Source of the DNA: Panonychus citri
Lineage: Eukaryota > Arthropoda > Arachnida > Trombidiformes > Tetranychidae
Length of the DNA: 64,000 bases
Assembly: GCF_014898815.1 (NCBI RefSeq)
Contig: NW_026515482.1
Span: 620,001-684,000 of the forward strand
Reading direction: 5' to 3'
Part shown: piece after piece, positions 32,655 to 46,700 of the stretch
How positions within the stretch are numbered: the first letter of the stretch is position 1
Layout: the number at the start of each line of letters is the position of its first letter
The notes under the pieces: generated by a model
Told to the model about the DNA's origin: nothing
The model's input: only the letters and a program-made list of their open reading frames with translations
Databases searched by the model: none
Position numbers and translations under genes: made by a program

Positions 32655-33297
32655 TATTTTCATTTTCTCTTTCTCGTTCTCTCTTCTTACATCATCCTTT
32701 TTACTCTCTCACACACTCACTCACACTGTCGCTAATCCACTCACTTCTTAATTCAAATAATCTCTCTGCCTCCCTCCCTATCTTCCTTTTCCTCTCCCTC
32801 TCCCTCTTTCTCTCTCACATCTTAATTCAAACGGTCTCTCCCTTCCTCCCTCCCTCCACTCATCTTTGTCATCTTAATCTTCTTCATTATCAATATCATC
32901 CCCTCCTCATCATCTCATCAATTTACTATTAAAAAAAATCATTTTCACCTTATTAATACAAAAACAATATGATGATTACCTGTTCAATTGACCGATAATT
33001 TCTCTTAATTAATTTCTTCTTTTCTCCAATCACTAATTAACAATCAACTTCCCAAGAGATTTAATTAACTTATTAATTGTCAACAACTCGAATTGATTTT
33101 TATTTTATTTTTTCTTCCAATTCCAGTGCAATCGAAAACCATAAAAATAGAAGTTAAAAAGTTTCTCCAATTTTGTTTCCATTGTAAAACTTATTCTTGG
33201 ATTTTAATTGTGTTTACAATTTAATTGTTTTCATCGTCCAACCGAACCAAAAGAAAAACAATTAATAAGGAATCGAAACAATTAAACTAATGTGACA
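32655..33297. other. Upstream region of the aminotransferase gene
   Basis: CT-rich sequence, then AT-rich sequence leading to the TAT start. A possible 5' UTR acceptor (CCAATTCCAG) lies near 33126. No further gene is seen. Confidence 0.4.
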
Positions 33298-33934
33298 ATG
33301 AAAAGTGAAAGACAGTGGGACATTAAAGTATCACATTATGCTTTGAATACAATTAATCCGATTCGTCAGGTATTGGAAAACCTAAATGCTTCACCTAATC
33401 CGAACAAAAAGTTAATCCCACTTTCAATTGGTAAGTTTTATTACTTAATCTATTTAATGAATGAAAAGATTTAAAACTTTCACAATAACTAATTAACACA
33501 AACAATTAACAAGGTGATCCAACGGTTTTTGGTAATTTGGAGCCAAATAACATTATCCTTGAGGCGATGATTGAAAGTATCCAGAGTAACAAGTTCAATG
33601 GATATTTACCTTCCAATGGCGTTGAATCAGCACGTCAAGCGATTGCTGAGTATTCATCAACCTCTAACGTTCAAGTAGATCCAAAGGTGAGAATTTAGTT
33701 ACAATTAAGTTTACTAATTAACCCAATTAACTTTTTTTTCTAGTAATATGGTTAATCATTTACCTTTTCATTATTTATTCATCGTTACCTTTTCTCTCTC
33801 TCTCTTTCTCTGCAAACATTTTAAGGCAATTTTCACTCTGCGGGTAATTTAATTACGATTGTTAATTGAGACAATAGCAATTAAGGCCCATGTAAACCAC
33901 CCGTGTCTCCCTCGCACCCGTTTTAACGCTAATT

Positions 33935-33989
<55 letters not shown>

Positions 33990-36900
33990 ATTCATCTTCT
34001 GAATATTTCATGAATGAACAATGAACTCGAATGAAAACTTTTCTCCATTAACAATTATATTCCATTAGTAATTTCAACTTACACTCGTGAACAATTTATC
34101 AACAATCAGTCAATTTTTACGATGATTTATTTAGACAATTAATTATTTTAACGCTTTACTTGGTAATTTAATTTCTCATCCACTTTTACAATCAAATTGC
34201 AATTAAAAGTCAAACAACAAGCAACATGTAGTTTAATCAACAATTTAAATACAATTGACCTTCAGACTAACAAACTTTTTTTGACTAAAACATTTTAAAT
34301 TTGAAATAATTAACTTTTATCATTATTAGATACTTAGTTTAATCATTATCTTATCAATCAGTTGATCAATATGATTAATGAAGTGTAGTATTTGATTTAG
34401 TTGTTATCGTTAATTGTTGCTCATGGTTATCAATTGCTTTTGAAAAAATCTTCCCTGATTGTTGACCATGACCAATTTCAATATTTTAATTAAATTTGAT
34501 TTGTTTCTTACTTTGCCTTTTTGTCGTTAATTGTTTGCAATTAATTTTGAATGTCATTGTAATAGTTTTTTGCTTCAACATCATTTGAATTGTTTATTAA
34601 CAAAAAATAAGATTTGTAGTTGATTAATTGTTTCCGATACTTAACAACTTATCATCCAATTAATTTCAATCTCAATTTGTAGGTTTTGATTAATTTGCTT
34701 TTTCGTCATGTTAACAATTAACAAAGTGTGACAATTTATTAATTGTTGATCTGTGATTTTATTTTGTACTTTTAATTGGAAAGTAAAAAATTTCCGTGTT
34801 TTCCAATAATCCGATTTGTCTTTTACTTAATTCACTTAATCTGATAATTAATTCAATGTTTTTACCATGAAAATGATTTTGATCAGTTTGAAAAACTATT
34901 TCATTGATTAACTTGATCATTTGTATCTCTGTGCTCATCATTATTACAAAACTTGATAACAATTTGTTGATCAAGGTAGTTTAATTTAAATCCTTGCCAT
35001 TTACCTGTGATTTAAATTGGGTCAAGATTTTGATTATATTTGATCAACTGTTACCATTGACTTTCACCAATTGATTGAAATTTATGACTTTTTTTGATTG
35101 TTTGTCTTAAGTTTCAACAATTTACTTAAATCATTTACTATTAAACAAATCTACCTAATATTGATTAACTTATTGAAGTTGATTGTATCCAACTGATTAG
35201 TTAATTGGGGAAGAAAAATATTTGGATGAGACTCTTAATTGTTGTTATCATAATATGATGATGACGATGATTATGTGATTGTTGAGACAATTTATGTAAC
35301 AATTAGATTACGTTTTCAAGGATAGAGAGAGAGAGATGATGATGATGGAAAACAAAAAGTTTAAGTGATTAAGAACGAAATTACAATTGATCACTTTGAT
35401 TGATTGTTAACTGATTACAATGGATAAGTAATTTGCAAACGCAATTTGCTAATTGTTGCCATGATTTTTGAACGATAAATTTATCATTAAAATCTAAGGT
35501 ATATCCATGATTTTTTTACCTTCAATTGTTTCATATTGGATGATTGATTATAATCAATAATCAACTGATTATAAACTTTGAATCTTAAGACGAAAAATAA
35601 AGTTATTACTAAATTAACGATATAATAATCATAATTATCAATATCAAATGTTTCCCATTTCAAGTGGTCTTCGTCATTAAGATAAAACCATGATGACGGT
35701 GATACTAATGAATTAACCAATTGAACTTGATCTTTGCACTAACTTTGTGATTTTTTAATTGATTGACCTTTTTTTCTGAAACTTTTTCAGGATGTAATCA
35801 TAACGAGTGGCTGTTCTCATGCACTGGAAATGGCCATCAATGTCCTCGCCGAACCAGGTAAAAACATCTTACTCCCAAGACCAGGTTTCCCTTTATATCA
35901 AACCCTTTGCGGTGGCCTGGGCATTGGAATGAAATTTTATAACCTAAATGCTGAAAACGATTGGGAAATTGATTTGGATCATTTGGAATCACAGATTGAC
36001 CCATCAACCGTTGCAATAGTTTACAATAATCCCTCTAATCCATGTGGATCGGTTTACCCATCAAATCATATAAGAAGTTTCCTAAAAATCTGTGAGAAAT
36101 ACAAGATTCCCGTTATTGCCGATGAAATTTACGAGCATCTAGTTTTTCCTGGACACAAATTCATCCCTTTAGCATCACTCACTCAAGAAGTTCCTATCTT
36201 ATCATGCAGAGGGACAACAAAAAGGTAAGACACCAAAAAAAGTTCCATAGTAACATTAGGATCCAATAGATGGACCCACTCAACTGTTAATTGTGATTAT
36301 TGCAACATAACAATTTACTAATGAAATTCAGATGATCAGCTGATATTTTTTGCACCTCTTTCAGTATTAATTGATTGTTGCAATACCAAATCACGAGTAA
36401 AAACTTGAAATTTAATCACGGGAATCTCAATTTTTGTTTACTCATTCACTTAACTTTTCGTTGTTATATTTTTTTTGATACAATTTACTAATCTGATTAC
36501 ATGGGGATAAGAATCAACCTCATCTTGATTATCTCACCTAATTAATTTATGATGATTGATCCCAAAAGTATTAGATTTTCATGTGAGATAAAAAAATCAT
36601 GAATACTATTTAATAAACTATTAAGATAATGATGGTAATCATAATTCAATAAGTGATTAAAAAGTTAATCGAAAATGACAAGAACTTTTTTTCCAAATTT
36701 TCTCCCCATGGAGATTCAGATGAAACTCATGGTATTTTTTTTCAAATCTTTTGTTTTTCTAATTTCGTTTCTTCTCTCTCTCTCTCTCTATTTGTATAAT
36801 GTTTCTAGATTCATGGTTCCTGGTTATCGTTGTGGTTGGATAATCATTCACGATAAACAAGAACGATTTGGAAATTCTGTAAGTGAATGAATAACATTTG

Positions 36901-37851
36901 AAAAGGAAAACTGAAGAAGCATAAAACTTTTAAATTGTCTGTCTCATGAAGAAGAAAAATTTGCATGAAAATACAACATCCAAAATAGATACAATGTATT
37001 CCCTTGTTGATGATCAAATTAATTGAAAGCAAAAAACAATTTCCACTCTTTTAATCTACAGATTCGAAAGGGATTGAACAATCTAACTCATCGGATTGTT
37101 GGTGCAAATTCAATTGTTCAAGGAGCTTTACCCAAGATACTCAGAGACACTCCTGCCAGTTTCTTTGAAGATTGTATATCCTTAATCCAAGCCAATGCTA
37201 AAATATGTTTCTCAATAGTCTCCCGAATCCCTGGATTAACCCCAATCATGCCCGCCGGTGCCATGTACATAATGGTTAGTAATCGATCTTTTTGTCCTTT
37301 TTCATTCAATCGTCATACTGCTTACACTTTAAGTTTCTATGTGTGCGTGTGTGTATGTTCTGTGTGCTGATCTTTTTGTCTCTCTGTGTGTGAGTGTAAT
37401 TGTTTTAAGTTTATAATTAAAATTCCCTTTGCACGAAAAAAATAATTAGATTGGATTAGATATAAACTATTTTCCTGGTATCACTAGTGACCTACATTTT
37501 GTTGAACGTTTGATGTCCGAGGAATCGATATTTGTCCTGCCTGGTAAAATTTTCGGTGTAAATGGTTATGTTCGAGTTGTTCTAACTGTACCAACGGATC
37601 TTGTTATCGAAGCCTGTACTCGATTAGAAAGTTTTTGCCTTCGAAATGCTGTTTTACCAACACTAAAGCACCAAAACAACATAAACACAGCAAACAACAA
37701 CAACAACAACAATAATAATAATAATCTTAACAACAATCAACAACCACAAATAACAACAACAACACCACAACCACCAACACAAACCACTCTGACAACTAAA
37801 ACATTACCAAATATCCAATTGAATCTCAGAGAGTCGGTAAAAGTAGATTAA
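33298..37851 (+). CDS. TAT: Tyrosine aminotransferase
   Basis: Six exons: 33298-33430, 33514-33686, 35791-36224, 36809-36878, 37062-37274 and 37450-37851. All GT-AG boundaries keep phase, giving 474 residues. It follows animal TAT throughout: NTINPIR, SIGDPTVFGNL, ITSGCSHA, PRPGFPLYQTL, NNPSNPCGS, ADEIYEHLVF (D213, Y216 for the cofactor), TTKR with the PLP-binding K246, VPGYRCGWI, GAMYIM and the C-terminal RVVLTVP. It transfers the amino group of tyrosine to 2-oxoglutarate, the first step of tyrosine breakdown. The residue two before GTTK is Arg where the family usually has Gly-Gly. The last 70 residues are a low-complexity Asn- then Thr/Pro-rich tail not typical of the family. Confidence 0.95.
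33687..35790 (+). other. Long intron 2 of TAT
   Basis: 2.1 kb, far longer than the gene's other introns (83-584 bp). It contains a CT microsatellite (33940-33987) and AT-rich sequence. Small frames on the minus strand here lack any support. Confidence 0.7.
33940..33987. repeat. (CT)24 microsatellite
   Basis: An uninterrupted 48-base CT repeat in TAT intron 2. Confidence 0.95.
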
Positions 37852-40800
37852 CTAATTGTGTTATTTTCATCAAGCATCCATCCAAATCCTCTTTATAATA
37901 AAAAAGCGCAATACTAAATTTAACCTTTGACCTTGACCCAGCAATTACAATAGCGACACGGAAGGTCAAACAAAAATTTTAACTTAATTGTATCACTTAC
38001 CTTTTTTTTCAAAACTTGTAAATTGAATCAATTGAAATGTTAACCTTACGGTTTAATTACCTTATTATTTTCTGTGGGTTCAAAGGGATTTTTTTTAAAT
38101 CAGAAAATATTTTATCATGTAAATCAGTTTCTAGTTTAAATTATCTTGTTGATAATTACTATTTTATGATAAAGATCGAGATTCTAAATGAATGATCAAC
38201 TTATGTATGTTAATCATTAAACTGAATTGATGTTTTAATTGTTGAATGAATAAAAAATTCTCAAATTATATAATCAATACCCTTTTACTTTCATGATTTT
38301 GAAATGTTCAAAACTCTGATTTTATTTATTTTTTACTTGATTGTTATTTCCTGTCAATAGGAAACTCGGGGCAACAAATAAATTACAACTCAATTTACCC
38401 ACTAATCAGTTGATTTCTGATCATGTTAACCAAATTTTCATTTCTAACATCCTGCTGAAGATATTCAACTTTTCACTATTCACCCTCGGGGTATTTATCA
38501 TCACTTTTGAACCAATTTACTCTTACAGTTGAACAAGGTTAATGTGAGAATTATCTACATGAACAAAATTCATGTTCACCAGAATTCATGTATTAAATTT
38601 TGAATATCATCTCGCAATAACATCTCACTTGTAGTACCATGAAATTTGATCAGAATTGGAAATAATCATGAAAATGTTGAAATGTTTTTCTTCACAATGA
38701 AAAGTAGGAAAAAGTTTCTTTTTTATTTCATCTCAAGGCAACAGTTATAATCATCTATTAGGTGTTATATTAACAGTAACAATTAACACAATTAACAACC
38801 AGCAAGAGGAAAAAAAATACAATTAACAGTTAATCATGAATATCCTTAGTGTAAGGCTGGATTTATATGAATATCAAATCGTTGATTGTGATGATTAATT
38901 AAACATTGCTCATGTAAGGCATTGTCATCATTTCAATTGCTGGTTCCGCTGAGATTATCTGTTGATGATGGATGAGAAAAAAAATTGTAATTAGAGTTTA
39001 AATCACCCAAGTGATTAGAATTGAAAGTAATTAAATTATCACAGGAATTAGATGAAACTGATTTTGGTGAATCACCAAACCCATTGAGAGTAACAATCAA
39101 CAAACTAGTAATCAACTCAACTTGAAACCAAAGGTTAAATTCATGTCATGAAAATTGGAGTCATTTTCATCTTTCCCCTTGGATTTCAAAGAGGAAGATA
39201 TCCAATGACCATTGTCCACTATTGTCCAGCTGACAATTTAATATACTATCAACTTGAAGATAATATTTCATCTTCAATTGAGTCAATTCAAAAGATCATT
39301 TTTTTTCTTCATCTTCTTCATCTTCTTCAATTCAATCAATTTAAGATTAAATTTTGTGAATAACATTTATTATCAATTGAAATGACGATCATGATCACCA
39401 TGAAAATAAACTTCATGTTGATACAAATTATCATTAATCTAATACAAGTTCAAATATATATTATCATGAAGATGATAATCTTAATCAAAATAACATAAAT
39501 ATTGATACAATTAACTCAGAACAAAAACTTAGTATCGACAATAACAATCAGAGGACAAGGAATAAAAATAAAAATATCACCGAAAAGTTATCATTAGATG
39601 TATATTTATATTCATCTTCATCTTTCAGAACTTTTTTACTTATGCAAGAGTGAATGAGGATAACCATGATGATAATAGAGAGAGAGAAAGACCTTTCATC
39701 ATCAGTCATCCAATGAATAGACTCAGATGATGAACTTACTAAGATTAATGTTACACCAAATCTATTGACTGATTCACAATTCTGAGAATCAGAAGATGAT
39801 ATCAAACATTAATATCATCTCAACACCAGTTATCATTATTATCAACATTGATAATATTATCATCTTTATCATGTACGAGTTAACATAACCTTCAATGGAT
39901 CAACTTTTTTTTTCTAGTTGTTAAATGTTAACCAGAATCATGATGATGAAAAAATCACCAGGAATCATTTCCAGTTTTTTTTCCCGTTACTATTTTGCTT
40001 CATTTCATCACAACTATTATATTATCATCATCATCACCTTATCATATCAAACTCAATGAAATAACCTGATAATCATTTAATATATTAACTCACTCACTTA
40101 TCATCTCTCATCATCATCGTTTTTATTTTTCTCTCCTACTCTTTGTCATCATCTTTATCCTGTGTTTACCTTGAAGATATTTATTATTTTTTCATCTCAT
40201 TTTTCATCACAATCAAGATAATTTGATAATTCTCAAAGGATCATTTCATGTTAATCATTACCTGGTGTTAGAAATTGATAATCATCATCATTATCATCAT
40301 GAGGAAGTGAAGGTGGATCATGATAAATATTTTGTTACTTTTTTTTACAGGTAAATAACTCATGTTGATCATCAGTATGATGATAATGATGTTGTTTACC
40401 AATTTCTGTGATACTTTTATCTTCTGGCAATTAACCATTGATTGTACAATCAAACTGACAATCAAAACAAATTATCTTCAATTATAATCCATTGATTTTG
40501 AACAATAAACACACACAACAACTACAATTAAGTAAACATTATTCACTAATCAACTGATTTTTATATATTATTAATAATATGATACATTGAAAGCTGAAAC
40601 TTAGGGAAAAAGAAATGATAACATTTTCAAAATCGATTAGAAATAAATATTTATTTCATCTTATTAGAAGTTAACTGTAACTGAATTAATCTTTCATCAT
40701 GATAAGATGCTGAACCGATGAAGATAAAGTTCTCATGTTGGGTTTATCTTACCATCGATCCAATCAGACCATTTACCTGAGTGGGTAATGTTATTATCCC

Positions 40801-42446
40801 CATCGGATCCTTCAATTATCATTATTAATTTAATCTTAATCTTTTCAAGGTTTTTCATTGCAATTTTCTCATTGATTTAATCATAGAAAGTGAAAAATTA
40901 CTAATCCCTATCTCATTGGAGAACGATGGATTTTCATGATAAAGTTGAGAACTTTTTTTCTGAGGTTGAAAAAAAGAATCGGTTTCCCTTTATTTCCTTA
41001 GTGTTTTCCTCTCATCACCGAGATAATCATCATATTTTCTTGATACAATTGATGTTAAACGGAAGTGTAACTACAATCATATATCATGAAGAAGAAGAAG
41101 CAAAAAAACATCTACAACGTTAAGGTTCATTGAACGGAAGCGGAAAAGAGGAGAGGATCAGAATGAAGCAAAAGTTTTATCGTCTTCAAGTTTTTTCAAG
41201 CATCTTCACAATGAGATAATTTGAACTGGGGGAAAGTGAGATGATGAGAAAATTGTTGATAATGATTTTGATAATAATACTAATGTTAATTATGATGGTG
41301 ATGATGATGATGAGGATGATTGTTATCCTGAATCCAGATGAAGATTTGTTGTCGCTTTTTCAGAGCCGTAATGAACTTGTCCTGAATTCTCAATGAAAAA
41401 AAAAAGTAAATTCTTGAAGATAAGTGATGATCATGATGATACAACTACACATACAAGAAGATGAGGGATAAAAGTAGAGAAAAAAAGAGATGATTGAAAA
41501 CAAAGAGACAAGAGAGAAAAGGTGATGATAATAATGAAGAAAATGATGATGAGAGAGAAGCAGAGATGATAAGTTTGTCTTCTTTCACCAAGAGAAGACG
41601 TGAAGTGAATTCATGATGATTTAACAACCTGAAGAAAACATAAACTATTTCTTTCATTTTTTTCGGTGCTAATTCATTTCTTTTTTTTTACCTTCTTATT
41701 GATGGAAATACAAACAAACTGTTCCATGAAGATAAATTTCTTCAGAATAATCAACATGTTCAATATACTCTATTTTCATCATGTCTTGAGCGAAAATTGA
41801 GAAAAAAATTCATCATATTTACACGTTAATCAATTCTCACTTGACATTTGCTACTTTATCAGGTTTTCTATCGATTCAGTTGAACAAATTTACAGAATAA
41901 AAAGAAAACAATAACATGAGTTAATAATCTAAATCTTCAAGGTAATGCAAAGTGTGGAGGAGTTTGAGAGAGTAAGAATGAAATTCAAAATCAAATGGAA
42001 TATAAGTCATGATAATACTAAATGAAGAATCGAAAGTTTCGATCTAAACTTGATCGTGGTGAACGAAATCGTGAAGAACAATTTCTTAATATTAAAAAGT
42101 GAACAAACAATACAATAAGATTTTTATTAGTTTTATTAGAGACAAAAAATCAAAGAAAAATGATCTTGTCGACTAGATAAGTTTATAAGAATTACGGTCG
42201 AAAGGATTGACATAAACTAATTAAAACTCGAGTTACTATTACTATGAGGAAAAATATTCTCAACGATAAAAAAGACTATTGATACAGATGAGACTTAATT
42301 AAAATCCAACTATCCTAATTGATAAGTAAATTAACAAACGATCACAAGTTAATTTTTCATTCGAATTGATTTACTTATTTTCACAGGTGAATACAATTTC
42401 CTTGTTGTTTAGAGCATAATCTACGTGGATAGTTTTCGACGTTTGA
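37852..42446. other. Gene-poor interval with weak minus-strand exon candidates
   Basis: It starts with the TAT 3' UTR (possible AATAAA near 38248). On the minus strand, short exon-like pieces with fair splice signals appear near 40385-40457, 39731-39772 (NCESVNRFGVTLIL, acceptor TTCTCAG, donor GTAAGT) and a terminal Ser/Asn-rich frame 38933-39090 ending SGTSN-stop. Their phases do not link cleanly to each other, so I do not build a gene. The rest is AT-rich DNA with CAT repeats. Confidence 0.3.
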
Positions 42447-42456
42447 TATAAAAAGG
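42447..42456 (+). promoter_or_regulatory. TATA box of second small secreted-peptide gene
   Basis: TATAAAAAGG, 177 bases before the ATG at 42624 and identical to the box at 22006-22015. Confidence 0.6.
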
Positions 42457-42623
42457 ATGAGCTTTAAACGACTCGTAATCATTTCCATTAATTATTTCAA
42501 TCATTCGTTTTAGAATCAAACCAATTTTTTCAATTTGGTTTACCTGTTCAACAACAATCAAAATTTCTTTTAAACTCTTTACGTTTGGATAAAGTTATTA
42601 TTCTTGCTTATCAATAACAAATC

Positions 42624-42869
42624 ATGAAAATGAATTTCCAGTTTCTCCAAACTTTTGTATTAACAGTTCTGTCATCATTCATTGGAATATCTGTACGTGC
42701 CGTTCAAATTGCTCATCCTTTAACAATTCGCAGTCTTTCGAGAACACAACGGCAATTAATTCCGGGTAGTCCAGGAAGCACACCAGGAGCAGTGACTGAT
42801 GCTAATGGTGTTGTGCTTTACCCAATAGTCCCTGTTACTCCTCCTAATATTCCCCTTTCATCCAAATGA
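42624..42869 (+). CDS. Small secreted peptide (81 residues)
   Basis: A clear signal peptide (MKMNFQFLQTFVLTVLSSF, cleavage expected near residue 26, after VRA) is followed by about 55 residues. The mature part begins VQIAHPLTIR, then Arg-rich (SLSRTQRQ), then Gly/Pro-rich (IPGSPGSTPG) and a Pro/Val tail. It has no cysteines and no dibasic site apart from single Arg positions. It is intronless as read. I do not recognise the family. Pro/Gly-rich secreted peptides of this size include cuticle-associated, salivary and antimicrobial types. The TATA box upstream and coherent start support a real gene. Confidence 0.6.
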   Translation: MKMNFQFLQTFVLTVLSSFIGISVRAVQIAHPLTIRSLSRTQRQLIPGSPGSTPGAVTDANGVVLYPIVPVTPPNIPLSSK

Positions 42870-43029
42870 TATTCAACATGAAAAACTCATCAGATGATGT
42901 GAAATAATAGTAATATGTACTTCTATTAATAATAATAATTCTACTCTATTAGTTTTATAACATTTATCATTATTTCCAATACTCTCTATGCAATTTATCG
43001 CGACTTTTTCCTTTTCATTTCTCACCTTT

Positions 43030-43760
43030 CTTCTCTTTCGTTCTGAAAGGAGGATGGTCGCCGAAATTTAGTTTTGAGTTAAGAGTTGAAACTTTTTGTA
43101 TTTGTAGGGCCACAAATATGAAGTCCAAATATATTTATTTTTTCTGATCTGATCAGTAGTTTTCGAGAAAATCGAGTTCGAAGTTAAAACTTCAGGTCAC
43201 TTTTTCTCAGCAACGATGAGTTTTTAGATCGTGAAATTTTTATTTTATCGACAACTTTTGTTTTGGTAAAAAAATATCCAAAGTGCTCCGGCCACAATTC
43301 CGTTGTATTTAAATAAATGGACGGAGATTAGTCCCAAGTATCGAGAATGATCTGAAACTTATTTTTGAGACTATCCTAGTATGGTCTAACATCGTGGATC
43401 GAGCACTTTTTTCATTTGATCAATAGTTTTACCGGAATGAGAGAGTGGCCTTTGATTTTCAAGGGCTAATATCTCCGAAACTAAAATACTTGGAGATGTC
43501 TAAATAAGTCAAATCGCCGTCATTCAACCAAGACTATCAGATGGGATAGCTTTTTGGCCTTAAAATACAGTCACTTTTGCTATAAATAGTTCGACAATGT
43601 TTGATGAAATAATATTTCATTCGAGCAAGCATAAAAACATTTGGATGTTCATAACTTGAGTTTAGTATAACTTTTAATTAACTTTAGTTTCAGCTAGACC
43701 ATCACTTTTTAAGGCTTTTAAAATCTTTTGATAAGAGCTCAGTTATTGAGAATTATCTTC
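43030..43760. repeat. Candidate dispersed repeat or transposon remnant
   Basis: The composition differs from its surroundings: the ATG/CAT runs vanish and stretches such as TTTTCGAGAAAATCGAGTTC appear. No ORF and no terminal repeats are visible. I propose a non-coding repeat because of texture alone. Confidence 0.35.
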
Positions 43761-46700
43761 ATAAAAATTCATAAAAATCTCGCGTCATGTTTTTTGAATT
43801 CATGCCTACTGTTATTCAGCTACTTGAGATATTTTTCAATATAAAAATTTGAAATTTTTTTCTTCATTTCCGTTTGGTTTTTCCTTCCGAGAGACTTTGT
43901 ATGTTTATACTTTTATTGGATAACCTCAAGATGAGAAAGTTTTTGATACTCTGCTCATTACTTCATCTTCATCACCGTCACACCATTGAGTCATTTTCTA
44001 GGGTAAAAGAGAAAAGAGAATCAAATCATTGGAACCATATTGAATCTTCTCATGAGGTCGCGTGCTAATGGTGTTCAGGTTTTCGTTTAGATTCTACTTG
44101 TATTTATTGAGCATCTTCAGAAAATAACATGATGCCGGAAATAAAGATAAGTCAGAACGGTGAGTACATGGCAACACGAAAAGGTAAAGTTTCAACTCTC
44201 ATTACTTCCCGAAGGAGAGAGAGAAATAAAATAAGACTAGAGAAAAATTCTAAAACTCTTAATGGATCATAAAGATGCTTTTTCTTTAATGGGAAATCAT
44301 ATATTTAACCCAAACATCTAAGAATGATAATTTTAGTAGCCTGACCTCTCATCTATTCAATCATCACCTCACAAATATTATTTGTCTTATCAATAAAAAT
44401 CACCAGCATCAGCATAGATATTCACATGGTAATACTATTTATGACCAATGGTCATTAGTAAACTGTTCATGTCGTAGATTCTGATCTTTGGTCGATTTCG
44501 TAGAAGGGAAAAAAGTGATAGGAAAGAAAAATTATTCCAATATCATATTTCTAACGTTTTCTCTTCCTTTTTCCGGTTCAATGAATTCTCAGAATTGGAA
44601 TCAGATGAAACATGATGAAAAAAAGTACAACATTGAGAAAACATGATGAACAGTAAAAACAGATAATCAATTATTACCATTATCAGACAAATGTTCAGGA
44701 TCCATTGAGTAACATTAAATATCATTTTCTCAGCAATAATAATATCTGCCAGTTAATTGTTACAATAAATAATCACAATCAAAAACCAAAATCAAAGGTA
44801 AAAAAAGTGTTACTATTAATATTTTCATGTAACTCTATCAATGTGTCAAACATTACAGACCAAGTTACAATACTAACTGACCAGAGTCCATTCAGCTATA
44901 TGCATGTAATAGATTCTGTCAATGAAGATCAAATAAAAAAAGAAGCAAATAATCTCGAACTTGAAAGATTAGAACTTTTCTTTGCCTTAACTGTATTAAA
45001 GTCCTTTGGTCACTTGACTTTTTTTCGCTGGAAATTGAATTACAATCACTTTCAACTAAATAATAAACTGGTTAATTTAATCTAGAGGAAATAATTTCTT
45101 CACAATCAGTGTAAAAAACGATCAAAGATAAACAACATTTTCTTTGGACACTTGACCAGCATTAAAAGCAGAAAATTCAACTCACAAATTTGATATTGAT
45201 TTCAAAACTTATATATATCAAAGTGATTATATCGAAACTTAAAAACACTTATCGTTATCATTATATCGTTCTAGAAATTATCACAGTCTCAATTCACCAT
45301 GAGAAGAAAAAAAATGAAATAGAAAACAATTGGATAACAATTCTACCAACTTTTTTTCCTCAAAATACTTAATAAAATGAATCATTTTCATTTGGATGGA
45401 CAATAAAAACTGACCAATGGTATAACGATAATCGTAATAAATTGTTTATATTAATTCATAACTTATTGTTATCTTCATCAAGAATTACTAGAATAGTATG
45501 TTACTTATGTGTCCAGAAGATTGACCAGGAAAGAAAATGACAGAGAAAATCGGGATTGAATCATAACTTTGAAACTTTTTTTTCGTTCCATGATATTCAT
45601 TGTAATTAATTGTTCTGGAAAAAATAATAATAAATAAATTGAAAATATTTTTCAACTATTGGTTAAATTGTAAGTTGGGTAAATAATTGTTTTCACCATG
45701 AATGTCAACAATGAAAAATAATCCGGTTTCAGTATATTTATCATAATGTTCAATCTATTCATCATCATCATCATGGTATAAATTCATGATGAATGCCTAC
45801 TAGACAAGAAACAAGAGGAAAACATGAGAACATGATAAATTCATTTCATCATAATTTTGCCCCTTTTTGTTGAATTAGAAACAAAAAAAAAGTTTGTTGC
45901 GAAATTTGAAAAAGTAACAAAAGCAAAAAAGTTCACGATAATCTGAATTCTATTAATGATTCATGTTAATCCTTGGAAATTTTGTTTCAGGGAGAGAAAA
46001 GTTTATGATTAGAAACCAAGTTGAAATTCATATTAAGAAAATATTATGAAATGGTAAGGAATAAAAAAGCATTCACTTTGGATGAACTTTATTCACTTTA
46101 ATGTGAACCAAATTTCATGAAATTTTCAGAATTTTTCAAATTTTTTTCTTCACTCTTTTCTATTCAACTTAACCAACAAAAGATAATCTTCTTATTCATC
46201 AGATAGAGAAATGAATTTAGTTGTTCAATATACATGTAATGATATAATCATGTGATAACTGTCACCAGGTAAATTTGTATCATTGAGATTATCAGTTTGC
46301 ATCAATGAATTAATTTCAATCGTAATTTGAATAAAACTTAAGCAGGTAAAACTGATCATAATTGATAATTCAAGTCGCTTGAGATTTCAAATTTCTCATC
46401 CAAAGTTGTTGATATTATTACAAGAGGTAAATATTAATGTTATATTTATATCTGAAGTCATCGTTGGTGAAAAGTGATAATATTTCATCAGATATTATTG
46501 TGATAGTCTATGTTTACATGGCCTACAATCAGAATAACAAGAAGCTTTTTGTGAACATGATGTTTCCCATGGTAAGAATGATAAATGTTCAGAATATTGA
46601 GTTGAAAGAAAATCATTTCAAACAAAAATTCAAGAAGTTGATCTTAATTGATGTAAATTCGTGTAAATTTAGATAATATTGGCTCTCAGTGCGATTTCAA

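Noticed and set aside
40926..41123. 65-residue plus-strand ORF
   Set aside because: No signal peptide or domain. Ends in an AAG-repeat-derived Glu/Lys stretch.
44705..45085. 126-residue plus-strand ORF
   Set aside because: No recognisable domain and composition like random AT-rich DNA. Kept only as unsupported.
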